A stretch of 64,000 bases of DNA. It comes from Natribacillus halophilus (GTDB taxonomy: Bacteria > Bacillota > Bacilli > Bacillales > Marinococcaceae). The translations under genes and the position numbers were made by a program. The stretch is taken from the NCBI RefSeq assembly GCF_900100185.1, contig NZ_FNEN01000002.1, positions 355,187-419,186 of the forward strand. The letters are read 5' to 3'. Position 1 is the first letter of the stretch, and each line of letters starts with the position of its first letter. Shown here one piece after another: positions 7,575 through 15,591 of the stretch. Below the pieces are notes generated by a model. It saw only the letters and a list, made by a program, of their open reading frames with translations. It searched no databases and was not told the origin of the DNA.

Positions 7575-8891
7575 TCAATTTGACAAAATTTCCAGGATTT
7601 CACGTTTTGTATCTTCCTGACCAGGCGTGTGCAGAATGTCCTGCGGATAATACAGCTTATGATCCGTCCGTTTTTTACCGGATATCGCTTCGACAATCTC
7701 CGATTCCCTTGATAACTCGTGAAGGTTTCGGTCATTCATAAGCAAATGAATCGGCATACGCTCTTCTTCCTCTCCCGGCCGATAGAAATCATAGGGAAGA
7801 TCGGAAGAAAAATCAACGACGAGATAATAGTCCGGATCGACACCAATCGCCTTAAATCGCTCTTTAAGCCCTGACCATTCATTCATAATAAAATGCTGCG
7901 TAAATTCGACATATTGAAACAAACGCCGATGCAAAAACCGACGGCATAAATCGGCAAGAATGGCATCTGTTTCTTCTTCCCAAGTGTGAAAATAATAGAA
8001 TACAATCATTTCATCGAGCTTTAAATAATCGGCTATCGTCGGATTCCCGTCAAAAAACGGGATAAAGTGGACAGGGGTCTGTTTGAACGCATACCCGTCC
8101 AGATAAAGGGCTTTCGCCCTTCGTAAAATTTTGTTTAAAATCACCTCGGCACTTCTGGTGACAGGGTGAAAATAAACTTGCCAGTACATTTGATAGCGAC
8201 TCATGATATAGTCTTCCACCGCGTGCATGCCGGTGTTTTTGATCACGACCTGATCCTCCAGCGGTCTCATCACCCTGAGAATCCGCTCCATATCAAAATG
8301 ACCGTAACTCACGCCTGTATAAAACGCATCACGCTGTAAATAATCCATGCGATCGGCATCGATTTGGCTGGAAATCATACTGACGACGAGTTTGTTCGGA
8401 TGTATCTTTTCAATGACATCCGCCACTTCACGGGGAAATTCATCCCCCATGCGGCGAAGGACCGCGTTTACGCCCGTATCTCCCAGGATGATCGCCCGTG
8501 TCCAGTGTTCATGGTCGGTTTCAAAAACTTTTTCAAACGAATGGGAAAACGGTCCATGCCCAATGTCATGGAGCAGTGCGGCTGTTAGACAAAGTAAACG
8601 ATCATCTTCATTCCAGTGGGGGTGGCCTTTAAACACTTCTATCATGCGCCTTGTCACTTCGTAGACACCGAGGGAATGGTTAAAACGTGTATGTTCCGCG
8701 CCGTGAAAGGTGAGAAACGTCGTGCCGAGCTGCCGTACACGCCGCAGACGTTGAAATTCTTTCGTACCGATCAAATCCCAGATCAACTGGTCACGGACAT
8801 GAATATAGCGATGCACCGGGTCTTTGAAGACTTTTTCTTCCTGTAACATTGCATTGCCTTTGCTCATAGGCGTCAAAGCCAGCCTTTCCAT
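7575..8891 (-). CDS. ywfO: HD-domain phosphohydrolase YwfO
   Basis: Metal-dependent HD hydrolase of the dGTPase/SAMHD1-like group. B. subtilis YwfO hydrolyses dNTPs. The metal ligands appear as RFNHSLGVYE (His), LLHDIGHGPFSHSFE (His-Asp) and, later, the IDADRMDYLQRD block (Asp). At 438 residues from the ATG at 8891 it has family length. AAAGGA precedes that ATG, whereas the frame upstream is open but non-conserved. It is cotranscribed with ywgA and diverges from lipL across about 150 bases. Confidence 0.88.
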   Translation of the reverse strand: MERLALTPMSKGNAMLQEEKVFKDPVHRYIHVRDQLIWDLIGTKEFQRLRRVRQLGTTFLTFHGAEHTRFNHSLGVYEVTRRMIEVFKGHPHWNEDDRLLCLTAALLHDIGHGPFSHSFEKVFETDHEHWTRAIILGDTGVNAVLRRMGDEFPREVADVIEKIHPNKLVVSMISSQIDADRMDYLQRDAFYTGVSYGHFDMERILRVMRPLEDQVVIKNTGMHAVEDYIMSRYQMYWQVYFHPVTRSAEVILNKILRRAKALYLDGYAFKQTPVHFIPFFDGNPTIADYLKLDEMIVFYYFHTWEEETDAILADLCRRFLHRRLFQYVEFTQHFIMNEWSGLKERFKAIGVDPDYYLVVDFSSDLPYDFYRPGEEEERMPIHLLMNDRNLHELSRESEIVEAISGKKRTDHKLYYPQDILHTPGQEDTKREILEILSN

Positions 8892-9040
8892 CTTTTCCTT
8901 TATTATAACGAAAGACGGCCTACAAGGAAACGGATAACGGCTATGCATATATATGATATCAAACAATTGTTCGTTCGTCAAGCCCGCTTATTTTAATGTT
9001 ATAATGGAAAAAGAGAATAATTTTGAACGGAGAGCGGCGC

Positions 9041-9868
9041 ATGACAACCTTAAATTCGTTACCGGGAGCACAGTGGCGTTGGCTAAACCATTCAGAAAAG
9101 GGGCTTAACTACAATCCCCTTTATTCATTTGCTTATGACGACACGCTTTGTGAAAGTGTCGGTGAAGAATATTCTGCCCCGATCGTCCATACATGGATCC
9201 ATCAGCCGACCATTGTCCTCGGCACGCTGGATAGCCGCTTGCCTTATCTTCAGGAGGCGATGACGGAACAAAAAGCAAAAGGGATTGAAACGATCGTTCG
9301 CAATTCCGGAGGCCTCGCCGTCTTTCTTGATCCGGGAATACTGAATATCTCCCTGATTATGAAAGATACAAAAGCCCTCACCATCGATGCGGCTTATACA
9401 TTAATGTGGACATTCGTGCAGGAAATGTATGATGATGCAAGCCAAAAAATTAGCGCCGGGGAAATCGTCGGATCTTACTGTCCGGGAAACTATGATCTTA
9501 GCATTGAAGGCAAGAAATTCGCGGGGGTATCGCAACGGCGGCTGCGAAACGGGATAGCCGTGCAAGTATATCTGGCCATTACCGGCCTCGGCTCCGAACG
9601 GGCAGCGATCATCCGTGACTTTTATCAAACCGCCGGTGGAGAGTATAGGCCCTCGACACCGGATGTCCGACCGGAAACGATGGCTTCGTTATCGGAGATT
9701 TATCATCAGGCCATGACTACCCCTGACAGCGAGGCTCGGATGAAACGCGTGTTCAATGATTACGGGATCACGCTGGCAGAAACTCAGCTTTCATCTATTG
9801 AAGAAACACGTTTCCGAAAAAGATTACATCTCGTCTATGAACGGAATCAAAAAGTGTTGATGACGTAA
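9041..9868 (+). CDS. lipL: Octanoyl-[GcvH]:protein N-octanoyltransferase
   Basis: Amidotransferase of lipoate assembly: it moves octanoate from GcvH to the E2 subunits of 2-oxoacid dehydrogenases. The 275-residue protein has the nucleophilic cysteine at about 147 in GSYCPGNYDLS and the conserved KKFAGVSQRR lysine region. The start at 9041 follows GGAGAG. It is monocistronic and convergent with the AimR-like unit, sharing a bidirectional terminator. Confidence 0.92.
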   Translation: MTTLNSLPGAQWRWLNHSEKGLNYNPLYSFAYDDTLCESVGEEYSAPIVHTWIHQPTIVLGTLDSRLPYLQEAMTEQKAKGIETIVRNSGGLAVFLDPGILNISLIMKDTKALTIDAAYTLMWTFVQEMYDDASQKISAGEIVGSYCPGNYDLSIEGKKFAGVSQRRLRNGIAVQVYLAITGLGSERAAIIRDFYQTAGGEYRPSTPDVRPETMASLSEIYHQAMTTPDSEARMKRVFNDYGITLAETQLSSIEETRFRKRLHLVYERNQKVLMT

Positions 9869-9900
9869 AAAGAAACCCATCGCAGGGTTTCTTTTTACGT
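9863..9900. terminator. Bidirectional terminator between lipL and the aimR-like operon
   Basis: A perfect 16-bp inverted repeat, ACGTAAAAAGAAACCC/GGGTTTCTTTTTACGT, with loop ATCGCA. It has a T run in both directions and overlaps the lipL stop. Confidence 0.9.
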
Positions 9901-9903
9901 CGA

Positions 9904-10020
9904 TCAAGGTTCAATATTATCACTTGGATTAGCTTGTTCATGTACATCGACCATGCCGACACTAAATCCACTTCCCGCAACACAAGCGGCCACCATAAGC
10001 GTCATGAGCAGTTTTTTCAT
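9904..10020 (-). CDS. Candidate AimP/Phr-type signalling pre-peptide (38 aa)
   Basis: A very short gene immediately after the AimR-like receptor, 22 bases beyond its stop. GGAGGA (10029-10034) sits eight bases before the ATG. The product begins MKKLLMTLMVAACVAG, a Sec-type signal, and ends in a polar tail VDVHEQANPSDNIEP. Size, export signal, hydrophilic C-terminus and position match arbitrium AimP and Phr pre-peptides, which are secreted, cut, and re-imported as 5-10 residue signals. The mature form is probably part of the last 6-10 residues (for example SDNIEP), but the cleavage point is a guess. It does not end in the GA seen in phage AimP peptides. Confidence 0.72.
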   Translation of the reverse strand: MKKLLMTLMVAACVAGSGFSVGMVDVHEQANPSDNIEP

Positions 10021-10042
10021 TTTCCGATTCCTCCATTCAATT

Positions 10043-11194
10043 TTATACTTGCAAAGCCCCCAATAAATAGGGATTTTTATCTTGTAACGGCCTGAGGCTG
10101 ATTTGCCGATAATAACGCTCCCCGGACTGTTTAAAACATTCAATGGACTGATACAAATAATCAACGTTTCCCGACAGTCTATACTCATAATAGAGACAAA
10201 AGGCTCTTTCCCAATTATTCAAGTCGGCAAAGTTTAACTGGTTTAAGTAATGCCGGGCTTCTTTCTCTTTATTTCGACTTATTAAATAATAAATCAGCGA
10301 TGCTATATTCCCTGCATTTTTATCGTGTAAAGAATGATGCCTATCGACGCCCCAATAAGAGTACAAAAAATTTAAACTCTTTTTGATTTCCTGTCGATGA
10401 GCACTTTGTTCATCGATTACATTTGCCAATGCTTCTTTAAACAAATGCTCAGCCTTGTCGTAATCAGAAAGGATAAATGATTTTCCAAGTTGTAAATTAA
10501 CTAAGTGTATCATCCCGTTTCTTTCCATATCCTTGATCCTGAACAGGTAATGACGCGCACTCTGAATATCATTTTCTTTTAAACAGCCATCCCCCAACGC
10601 GATATGGAGTCGAGCATTGTAATTGGCCTTAATGTATGGATCGGAAATGTCGTCCACCAGTTGCATCGCTTTTATCGCATATTCCTTAACGAGAGGCTGT
10701 ACATGCTTCGAATGAAATATATACGTCAATGAGAGGTACTTCAGAATTTGCAGCTCCGAACTATGGGCAGGGAGTTCCGACACTTGTGTGATAAATTCGA
10801 GTCCATCGATTTGGTTTTTGCGTCTCTTTTGATTAAGTACATAATATTGCGCCCATAACCGGCTTTCATCATTGTCTGCATTTAAGATGCGTTCAATATG
10901 GCCCTCATGCATGTCTTTTAATTCTTTCGTTGTATACTCCAGCGATACTCTTGCATTTTTCCCGTTGGGATCAAGCGTCGGGATATAGCTGGCCATCATT
11001 TCCCGTTCCCGTCCCGGAAAGACTGTCTCTATAATTTCCAATATAGTGCTAAAGGACTGGAATTCTCGCCCGGGTTGATTAACAAATTTGTAAATCGGTG
11101 TCGGGTTGGAAAAGCCGGTGACGGTCACCAATGTTTGCGCGAGGGTCCGATCATTCTCCAGTGCTTCTTTTAGTTTCTGTTTAAAATAACTCAC
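10043..11194 (-). CDS. aimR: AimR-family TPR pheromone receptor / transcription regulator
   Basis: A 383-residue protein with an N-terminal helix-turn-helix region (about 10-70) and TPR-like helical repeats to the end. It resembles SPbeta/phi3T AimR: the block TVTGFSNPTPIYKFVNQPG parallels the AimR segment with GLKNPNPLYDFLNHDG, and REREMMASY and FKQSGERYY also have counterparts. AimR dimers bind DNA and are inactivated or altered by the cognate peptide. The start is GTG at 11194 with GAGGTG upstream. No phage genes are present nearby; neighbours are lipL and hemQ, so this is a chromosomal copy. An alternative assignment is a Rap/PlcR-type RRNPP regulator, but the N-terminal match favours AimR. 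Confidence 0.85.
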   Translation of the reverse strand: MSYFKQKLKEALENDRTLAQTLVTVTGFSNPTPIYKFVNQPGREFQSFSTILEIIETVFPGREREMMASYIPTLDPNGKNARVSLEYTTKELKDMHEGHIERILNADNDESRLWAQYYVLNQKRRKNQIDGLEFITQVSELPAHSSELQILKYLSLTYIFHSKHVQPLVKEYAIKAMQLVDDISDPYIKANYNARLHIALGDGCLKENDIQSARHYLFRIKDMERNGMIHLVNLQLGKSFILSDYDKAEHLFKEALANVIDEQSAHRQEIKKSLNFLYSYWGVDRHHSLHDKNAGNIASLIYYLISRNKEKEARHYLNQLNFADLNNWERAFCLYYEYRLSGNVDYLYQSIECFKQSGERYYRQISLRPLQDKNPYLLGALQV

Positions 11195-11205
11195 ATTCTC
11201 ACCTC

Positions 11206-11273
11206 TTCGACAACCCCCCCTTTTTTTCTTTTTGATTTGACATTACTGTACCGGAAACTTGTCGGATTGACAA
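11206..11273 (-). promoter_or_regulatory. Promoter of the aimR-like operon with palindrome and Spo0A-like box
   Basis: On the minus strand TTGTCA (11268-11273), a 17-bp spacer and TACAGT (11245-11250) form a plausible sigma-A promoter. An inverted repeat CTTGTC-N5-GACAAG overlaps the -35 region. A perfect Spo0A box TTGTCGAA (11206-11213) lies in the leader, where binding would repress. Farther upstream TGACATA occurs twice exactly 10 bp apart (11311 and 11321). All functional roles are inference. Confidence 0.5.
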
Positions 11274-11413
11274 GCCTTTTGATAGAAAAATAAGTAAATT
11301 TTTCATTTTATGACATAGTTTGACATAATACGCCTGCATACGCTCTTTTTCATTACAGCTTACAAATGTGCTATGATAGGACTTGTATCACATAGTGAAA
11401 GGAGCATGCCCCT

Positions 11414-12160
11414 ATGCCTGAGCCTGCAGAAACCATTGATGGCTGGTATTGCCTACACGATTTTCGTTCCATTGACTGGACGTCGTGGAAACGGGTACCG
11501 GAAGATGAACGACACCAGATCCTCGCGGAATTCATTTCCATGGTCGAAGACTGGATAGACAATGAACAAAAAGAAGAAGGCAGTTACGCCCTTTATTCTA
11601 TCGTCGGCCAAAAAGCGGATCTCATGTTTATGTTGCTCCGTCCGACCATGCAGGAGTTGGAGCGGATTGAGAAAGCCTTTAACCAGACACGATTCGCCGA
11701 ATATACAATCCCGGCTTATTCGTACATCTCCGTCGTTGAACTCGGCAAATACATGTTTCGCGGAGAAGGAGACCCCCTCGAGGATCCGAGCGTTCGCGAG
11801 CGCGTCTTCCCGATTTTGCCGAAATGGGAACACATTTGCTTTTACCCGATGGATAAAAAACGAGAAGGCGATGACAATTGGTACATGATGCCCGCGAAAG
11901 AGCGAGGGCAATTAATGTATGGCCACGGGATGGTCGGCCGCAAATACTCGGGATACGTCAAGCAAGTCATTACCGGCTCCGTCGGATTTGATGATTGGGA
12001 ATGGGGCGTTACGTTATTCGCACACGATGTTATTCAATTCAAGAAGCTCGTATATGAGATGCGTTTTGATGAAGCATCGGCACGTTTTGCCCAATTTGGC
12101 GCTTTTTACGTCGGGAATGTATTGGAAAAGGACGCGATCGCCGATTATTTCCAAGTATAA
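11414..12160 (+). CDS. hemQ: Coproheme decarboxylase HemQ
   Basis: Final enzyme of the coproporphyrin-dependent haem pathway of Gram-positive bacteria; it decarboxylates coproheme III to haem b using peroxide. The 248-residue chlorite-dismutase-fold protein shows the radical tyrosine (about 144) in CFYPMDKKR and the proximal haem histidine (about 171) in YGHGMVGRKYSGY. AAAGGAG at 11398-11404 sets the start. It is divergent from the aimR-like operon with about 220 bases between. Confidence 0.95.
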   Translation: MPEPAETIDGWYCLHDFRSIDWTSWKRVPEDERHQILAEFISMVEDWIDNEQKEEGSYALYSIVGQKADLMFMLLRPTMQELERIEKAFNQTRFAEYTIPAYSYISVVELGKYMFRGEGDPLEDPSVRERVFPILPKWEHICFYPMDKKREGDDNWYMMPAKERGQLMYGHGMVGRKYSGYVKQVITGSVGFDDWEWGVTLFAHDVIQFKKLVYEMRFDEASARFAQFGAFYVGNVLEKDAIADYFQV

Positions 12161-12175
12161 TTATCGGAATAAACC

Positions 12176-12204
12176 TTGACAAATGCCGGCGCTTCTTTTA
12201 TCTT
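12176..12204 (+). promoter_or_regulatory. Promoter of metE
   Basis: TTGACA (12176-12181), 17-bp spacer, TATCTT (12199-12204). Transcription should begin near 12211, giving a leader of about 90 bases before metE. No promoter is needed for hemQ here, as hemQ ends at 12160. Confidence 0.65.
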
Positions 12205-12236
12205 TTAAAGTATCCAATAAAAAAGAACATGCATAA

Positions 12237-12283
12237 CAATGGATATTTTTACCTTCCATTGAGGGTGGAAATATCCATTTTTT
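12237..12283 (+). promoter_or_regulatory. Possible attenuator in the metE leader
   Basis: An 11-bp terminator stem (12238-12248 with 12269-12279) ends in six Ts (12278-12283), inside the transcript that the promoter at 12176 would make. A second hairpin, CAATGG (12237-12242) with CCATTG (12256-12261), uses the same left-arm bases and would block it. The leader is too short for an S-box SAM riboswitch and has no T-box. It could instead simply terminate hemQ read-through. Confidence 0.5.
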
Positions 12284-12300
12284 AACAGGAGGCGATACTG

Positions 12301-14565
12301 GTGAACACGAGTCTATTAGGCTATCCTCGCATCGGAGAAAAGCGAGAATGGAAAAAAGCGCTGGAAGACCATTGGGCCGGCAATCTGAGCGCTGAAGATC
12401 TCCATGCCGAGATGAAAAAAATCCGCTTGAACCATCTGAAAAAACAACAGGATGCCGGCATTGAATATATCCCTGTTGGCGACTTTACTTATTACGACCA
12501 TATTCTGGACGCAGCCACTATGTTCGGGTTTATCCCGGAGCGTTTCACCTACGAGGGCGGGAAAGTCCCGTTGGATACGTACTTTGCCATGGCCCGCGGC
12601 AATAAAGATGTGCACGCCTCGGAAATGACGAAATGGTACAACACGAATTATCACTACATCGTTCCGGAAATCGGCAATACAACGCCGTCCCTGAAAGAGA
12701 ACTACCTGCTCGAAGCCTATAAAGAAGCCAGGGAAGAACTCGGCATAGAAGGCAAACCGGTCGTTATCGGGCCTTATTCCTTTCTTAAATTGGCAAAACA
12801 TTACGAGAGCGAAGCCTTTCCCGAACTGCTTGAGCAGTTGACCAACGTGTACACGCAACTCTTTACGGAGCTGGCTGATGCAGGGGTGCAATGGGTGCAG
12901 GTGGACGAACCATCCCTTGTCACAACGATTCCGGAGGAAGACCTCACTCTCGTCGCCAAAGCTTATGAAACTTTGCAAAAAGAAGTGCCGCAGCTCAACC
13001 TTCTTTTGCAAACGTACTTTGATGCAGTCAGTCATTATGAAAAAGTCATTCAACTTCCCGTAGCCGGGTTCGGCCTGGACTTCGTCCATGATCAGGGCAA
13101 AAACCTTCACGCCCTGCAAACACACGGCTTCCCGGAAGATAAAGTGCTCGCGGCGGGCATCATTGACGGGCGCAATATCTGGAAAGCAAAATTGCGGGAT
13201 AAACGCGTATTATTGCAGGAGATTCAAATCGTTGTAGATGAAGATAACGTGTGGCTGCAGCCTTCCGCGAGTTTATTACACACACCTGTCACCGTGGAAA
13301 ATGAGCCCGACCTTGACGAAACTTTAAAACGCGCCCTTTCATTCGCGGATGAGAAAATGGAAGAGCTTATTACATTGCACAATTTAGCTGCAGGCGAATC
13401 TGAAGCGAATGCCAAAATACTGGAAGACAATGAACAGATTTTTGCAGACCTTAAAACAAAGGGTTGGCGCAAGGAAGAGCCTGATAACTCTGCCTTCCAG
13501 GAAGTCAGCCGTCCGTTAAGCTATGAAGAACGGCGGGAAAAACAACTTGAGAAGTGGCCATTGCCCACGCTTCCGACGACAACGATCGGCAGCTTCCCGC
13601 AAACGAGAGATGTTCGTCGCCTGCGGGCGCGGTATAAAAAAGGAGAACTGTCTCAGGAGGAATATCAATCGGCCATTCAGTCCCATATCAGGACATGGAT
13701 CGAGCACCAGGAAGACATCGGCCTGGACGTACTTGTTCACGGCGAATTCGAACGTAACGATATGGTGGAATTTTTCGGGGAACGTTTGGAAGGTTTCGCC
13801 TTTACGAAACATGCCTGGGTGCAATCATATGGCTCCCGCGGGGTCAAGCCTCCGATTATTTACGGCGATGTTCGCTTCAAGGAACCCATGACCGTTGAAG
13901 AAACCGTCTATGCGCAATCGTTGACCGATAAACCTGTAAAAGGCATGCTCACCGGTCCCGTGACGATTCTTAACTGGTCTTTCGAACGTGACGATTTACC
14001 GAAACAGCAAGTCGCTTTTCAAATTGCCGAAGCGATTAAAGAGGAAGTAAGCGCGCTCGAAGAAGCGGGTATTGAGATGATCCAAATCGATGAACCTGCC
14101 TTACGCGAGGGGTTGCCTCTGAAACGCGAAGATTGGCAGACGTATTTGGATTGGGCCGTGCATGCGTTTAGACTCAGCTCTTCCCATGTGAAAAATACCA
14201 CCCAGATTCACACGCACATGTGCTACAGTGAATTCCAGGACATTATTACGACGATCAGCGCCCTGGACGCCGACGTCATTTCCATTGAAACTTCTCGCAG
14301 CCAGGGAGACATCCTGGAAACGTTTGAAGACAACGTGTATGACAAAGGCATTGGCCTGGGCGTCTATGACATTCACAGTCCGCGCGTACCATCCGAAGAC
14401 GAAATGCTCCATATCCTTCATCGCGCCCTCAACGTCCTCCCGGCCGACCTTTTCTGGGTCAATCCGGATTGCGGCCTGAAGACGCGCGGCGAGGAAGAAA
14501 CGATCGCGGCACTGAAAAAAATGGTAAATGCCGCCCAAAAGGCAAGAGCAGAAATAACCGGTTAA
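12301..14565 (+). CDS. metE: Cobalamin-independent methionine synthase
   Basis: Transfers a methyl group from 5-methyltetrahydrofolate-polyglutamate to homocysteine. The 754-residue two-barrel protein is full length. Zinc ligands are visible: His639 and Cys641 in HTHMCYSEF and Cys724 in NPDCGLKTRG. The start is GTG at 12301 with AGGAGG upstream. It is monocistronic, ended by a strong terminator, and preceded by a leader that may control it. Confidence 0.97.
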   Translation: MNTSLLGYPRIGEKREWKKALEDHWAGNLSAEDLHAEMKKIRLNHLKKQQDAGIEYIPVGDFTYYDHILDAATMFGFIPERFTYEGGKVPLDTYFAMARGNKDVHASEMTKWYNTNYHYIVPEIGNTTPSLKENYLLEAYKEAREELGIEGKPVVIGPYSFLKLAKHYESEAFPELLEQLTNVYTQLFTELADAGVQWVQVDEPSLVTTIPEEDLTLVAKAYETLQKEVPQLNLLLQTYFDAVSHYEKVIQLPVAGFGLDFVHDQGKNLHALQTHGFPEDKVLAAGIIDGRNIWKAKLRDKRVLLQEIQIVVDEDNVWLQPSASLLHTPVTVENEPDLDETLKRALSFADEKMEELITLHNLAAGESEANAKILEDNEQIFADLKTKGWRKEEPDNSAFQEVSRPLSYEERREKQLEKWPLPTLPTTTIGSFPQTRDVRRLRARYKKGELSQEEYQSAIQSHIRTWIEHQEDIGLDVLVHGEFERNDMVEFFGERLEGFAFTKHAWVQSYGSRGVKPPIIYGDVRFKEPMTVEETVYAQSLTDKPVKGMLTGPVTILNWSFERDDLPKQQVAFQIAEAIKEEVSALEEAGIEMIQIDEPALREGLPLKREDWQTYLDWAVHAFRLSSSHVKNTTQIHTHMCYSEFQDIITTISALDADVISIETSRSQGDILETFEDNVYDKGIGLGVYDIHSPRVPSEDEMLHILHRALNVLPADLFWVNPDCGLKTRGEEETIAALKKMVNAAQKARAEITG

Positions 14566-14566
14566 C

Positions 14567-14606
14567 GAATAGCCGCAGTCTTCAATTTGGAGACTGCGGC
14601 TATTTT
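14567..14606 (+). terminator. Terminator of metE
   Basis: Perfect 13-bp stem ATAGCCGCAGTCT/AGACTGCGGCTAT followed by TTTTCGTT, starting two bases after the metE stop. Confidence 0.92.
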
Positions 14607-14671
14607 CGTTCTTCCTCGGTTTCGTCAGGAGCATTAGCAAAAACACCGTCTGTAGATTCCTCAGCTAATTC

Positions 14672-14838
14672 GGGGTACGATTATGATTTTATCATACCTC
14701 GCGCGAGGGCACGTTCCGCTTTTGGGGTATGATTATCCCTTTATCATACCTCCCGCCATGGCTCTCTTCGCTTTTGGGGTATGATTATCCCTTTATCGTA
14801 CCTCCCGCCATGGCTCTCTTCGCTTTTGGGGGATGATT
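14672..14838. repeat. 52-bp tandem hairpin array A
   Basis: Three units and a fourth partial start (GGGG at 14672, 14724, 14776, 14828), an exact 52-bp period. Units 2 and 3 are almost identical; unit 1 is diverged. Each holds an inverted repeat GGTATGAT-N9-ATCATACC. No coding frame is kept because 52 is not a multiple of three. The rest of the gap 14607-14899 has only the hairpin listed next. Confidence 0.9.
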
Positions 14839-14847
14839 AACTAATAG

Positions 14848-14884
14848 CTACCCTAAAGTATAAAAACTCTGGGTAGCTATTATT
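14848..14884. terminator. Hairpin downstream of the 83-aa gene
   Basis: AATAGCTACCC pairs with GGGTAGCTATT across a 17-base loop. It lies past the stop of the minus-strand gene at 14900, but lacks a good T run, so termination is only possible. Confidence 0.45.
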
Positions 14885-14899
14885 CGTTGGTGAAGGGGA

Positions 14900-15151
14900 T
14901 TAGCGTGAGTTTAACTTCAAGTTGAACGTCAATTCGTCCTCCTCTTTCTCGCTGTATATCTCCCCGTCCACTTCGAAACTGACGCGGACATCCTGGCTGC
15001 TTTTTGAGATCACACCTTTCTTTACAAGGTCATCTTTCACCGCTTGTATAGATTGATTAAGAAGATAATCATTTTTAAGTGCGTGCTTGGTAGCCTCCGA
15101 TTCTTCTTTGGTTTCCTTTTTCGTCCATGTGACATGTGTTTTATGAATCAT
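14900..15151 (-). CDS. Small hypothetical protein (83 aa)
   Basis: I do not recognise this protein. It is short, highly charged and cytoplasmic in appearance, with many Lys and Glu residues and a C-terminal part (VRVSFEVDGEIYSEKEEDEL) that looks like a beta-rich strand pair. A strong ribosome site, GGAGGGTGAT, precedes the ATG at 15151, which is the main reason to call it a gene. It stands alone between an array and a large palindromic repeat. Confidence 0.65.
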   Translation of the reverse strand: MIHKTHVTWTKKETKEESEATKHALKNDYLLNQSIQAVKDDLVKKGVISKSSQDVRVSFEVDGEIYSEKEEDELTFNLKLNSR

Positions 15152-15376
15152 TCGCTATCACCCTCCCTCTTCATCATATGTCCCTTGCCATAAAATATTG
15201 GCTCAACGTATGCGCTATTCTTTATATTTAAATGCGCTCATACACAATTAAAGCAACCGTACTTCCAAATCCAGCCGTGATTTGTATGTTCCTTATTTCC
15301 ACATGCTCGTTTTCAATAATAAATTGAGGGTCAACACTAAAATCTATGGTTAAAAAAAGATATAATCATGAACGAT

Positions 15377-15525
15377 GGTAACAGCTACGGAAAAACACTA
15401 CGCTTTCCGTGGGCTTGCGCTCAGCCTCCTCGAAAAAAGAAATTCGCTTTTTTCTGCGGGGTCTTCCCACTGCGCTTTCCCACAGGAGTCTCCGTGTTTT
15501 TCCTCCGCTAGCTAGTGTTATTACC
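15377..15525. repeat. Palindromic MITE-like repeat of about 149 bp
   Basis: Ends are inverted copies: GGTAACAGCTACGGAAAAAC on the left, and GTGTTTTTCCTCCGCTAGC then TAGTGTTATTACC on the right. The interior (CTTTCCGTGGGC, CTCAGCCTCCTCG, a hairpin of AAAAAAGAAATTCGC/GCTTTTTTC type, GCGGGGTCTTCCCAC) matches a repeat I recall as common in intergenic regions of Bacillaceae. It fills much of the 440-base gap 15152-15591, in which I see no gene. Confidence 0.7.
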
Positions 15526-15591
15526 ATAAATATTCACAGATATCAACGATAGATTTTGGTGAAGAGCTTTTTCTTTTTCGTTTTCTTTTTC

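Noticed and set aside
9904..11194. Prophage remnant
   Set aside because: Only the receptor and peptide genes resemble phage functions; no integrase, structural or lysis genes lie nearby.
12211..12300. SAM (S-box) riboswitch before metE
   Set aside because: The leader is about 90 bases and lacks the conserved S-box core sequences.
14672..14838. CRISPR array
   Set aside because: The whole unit, not just alternating repeats, is conserved, spacers are absent and no cas genes occur.
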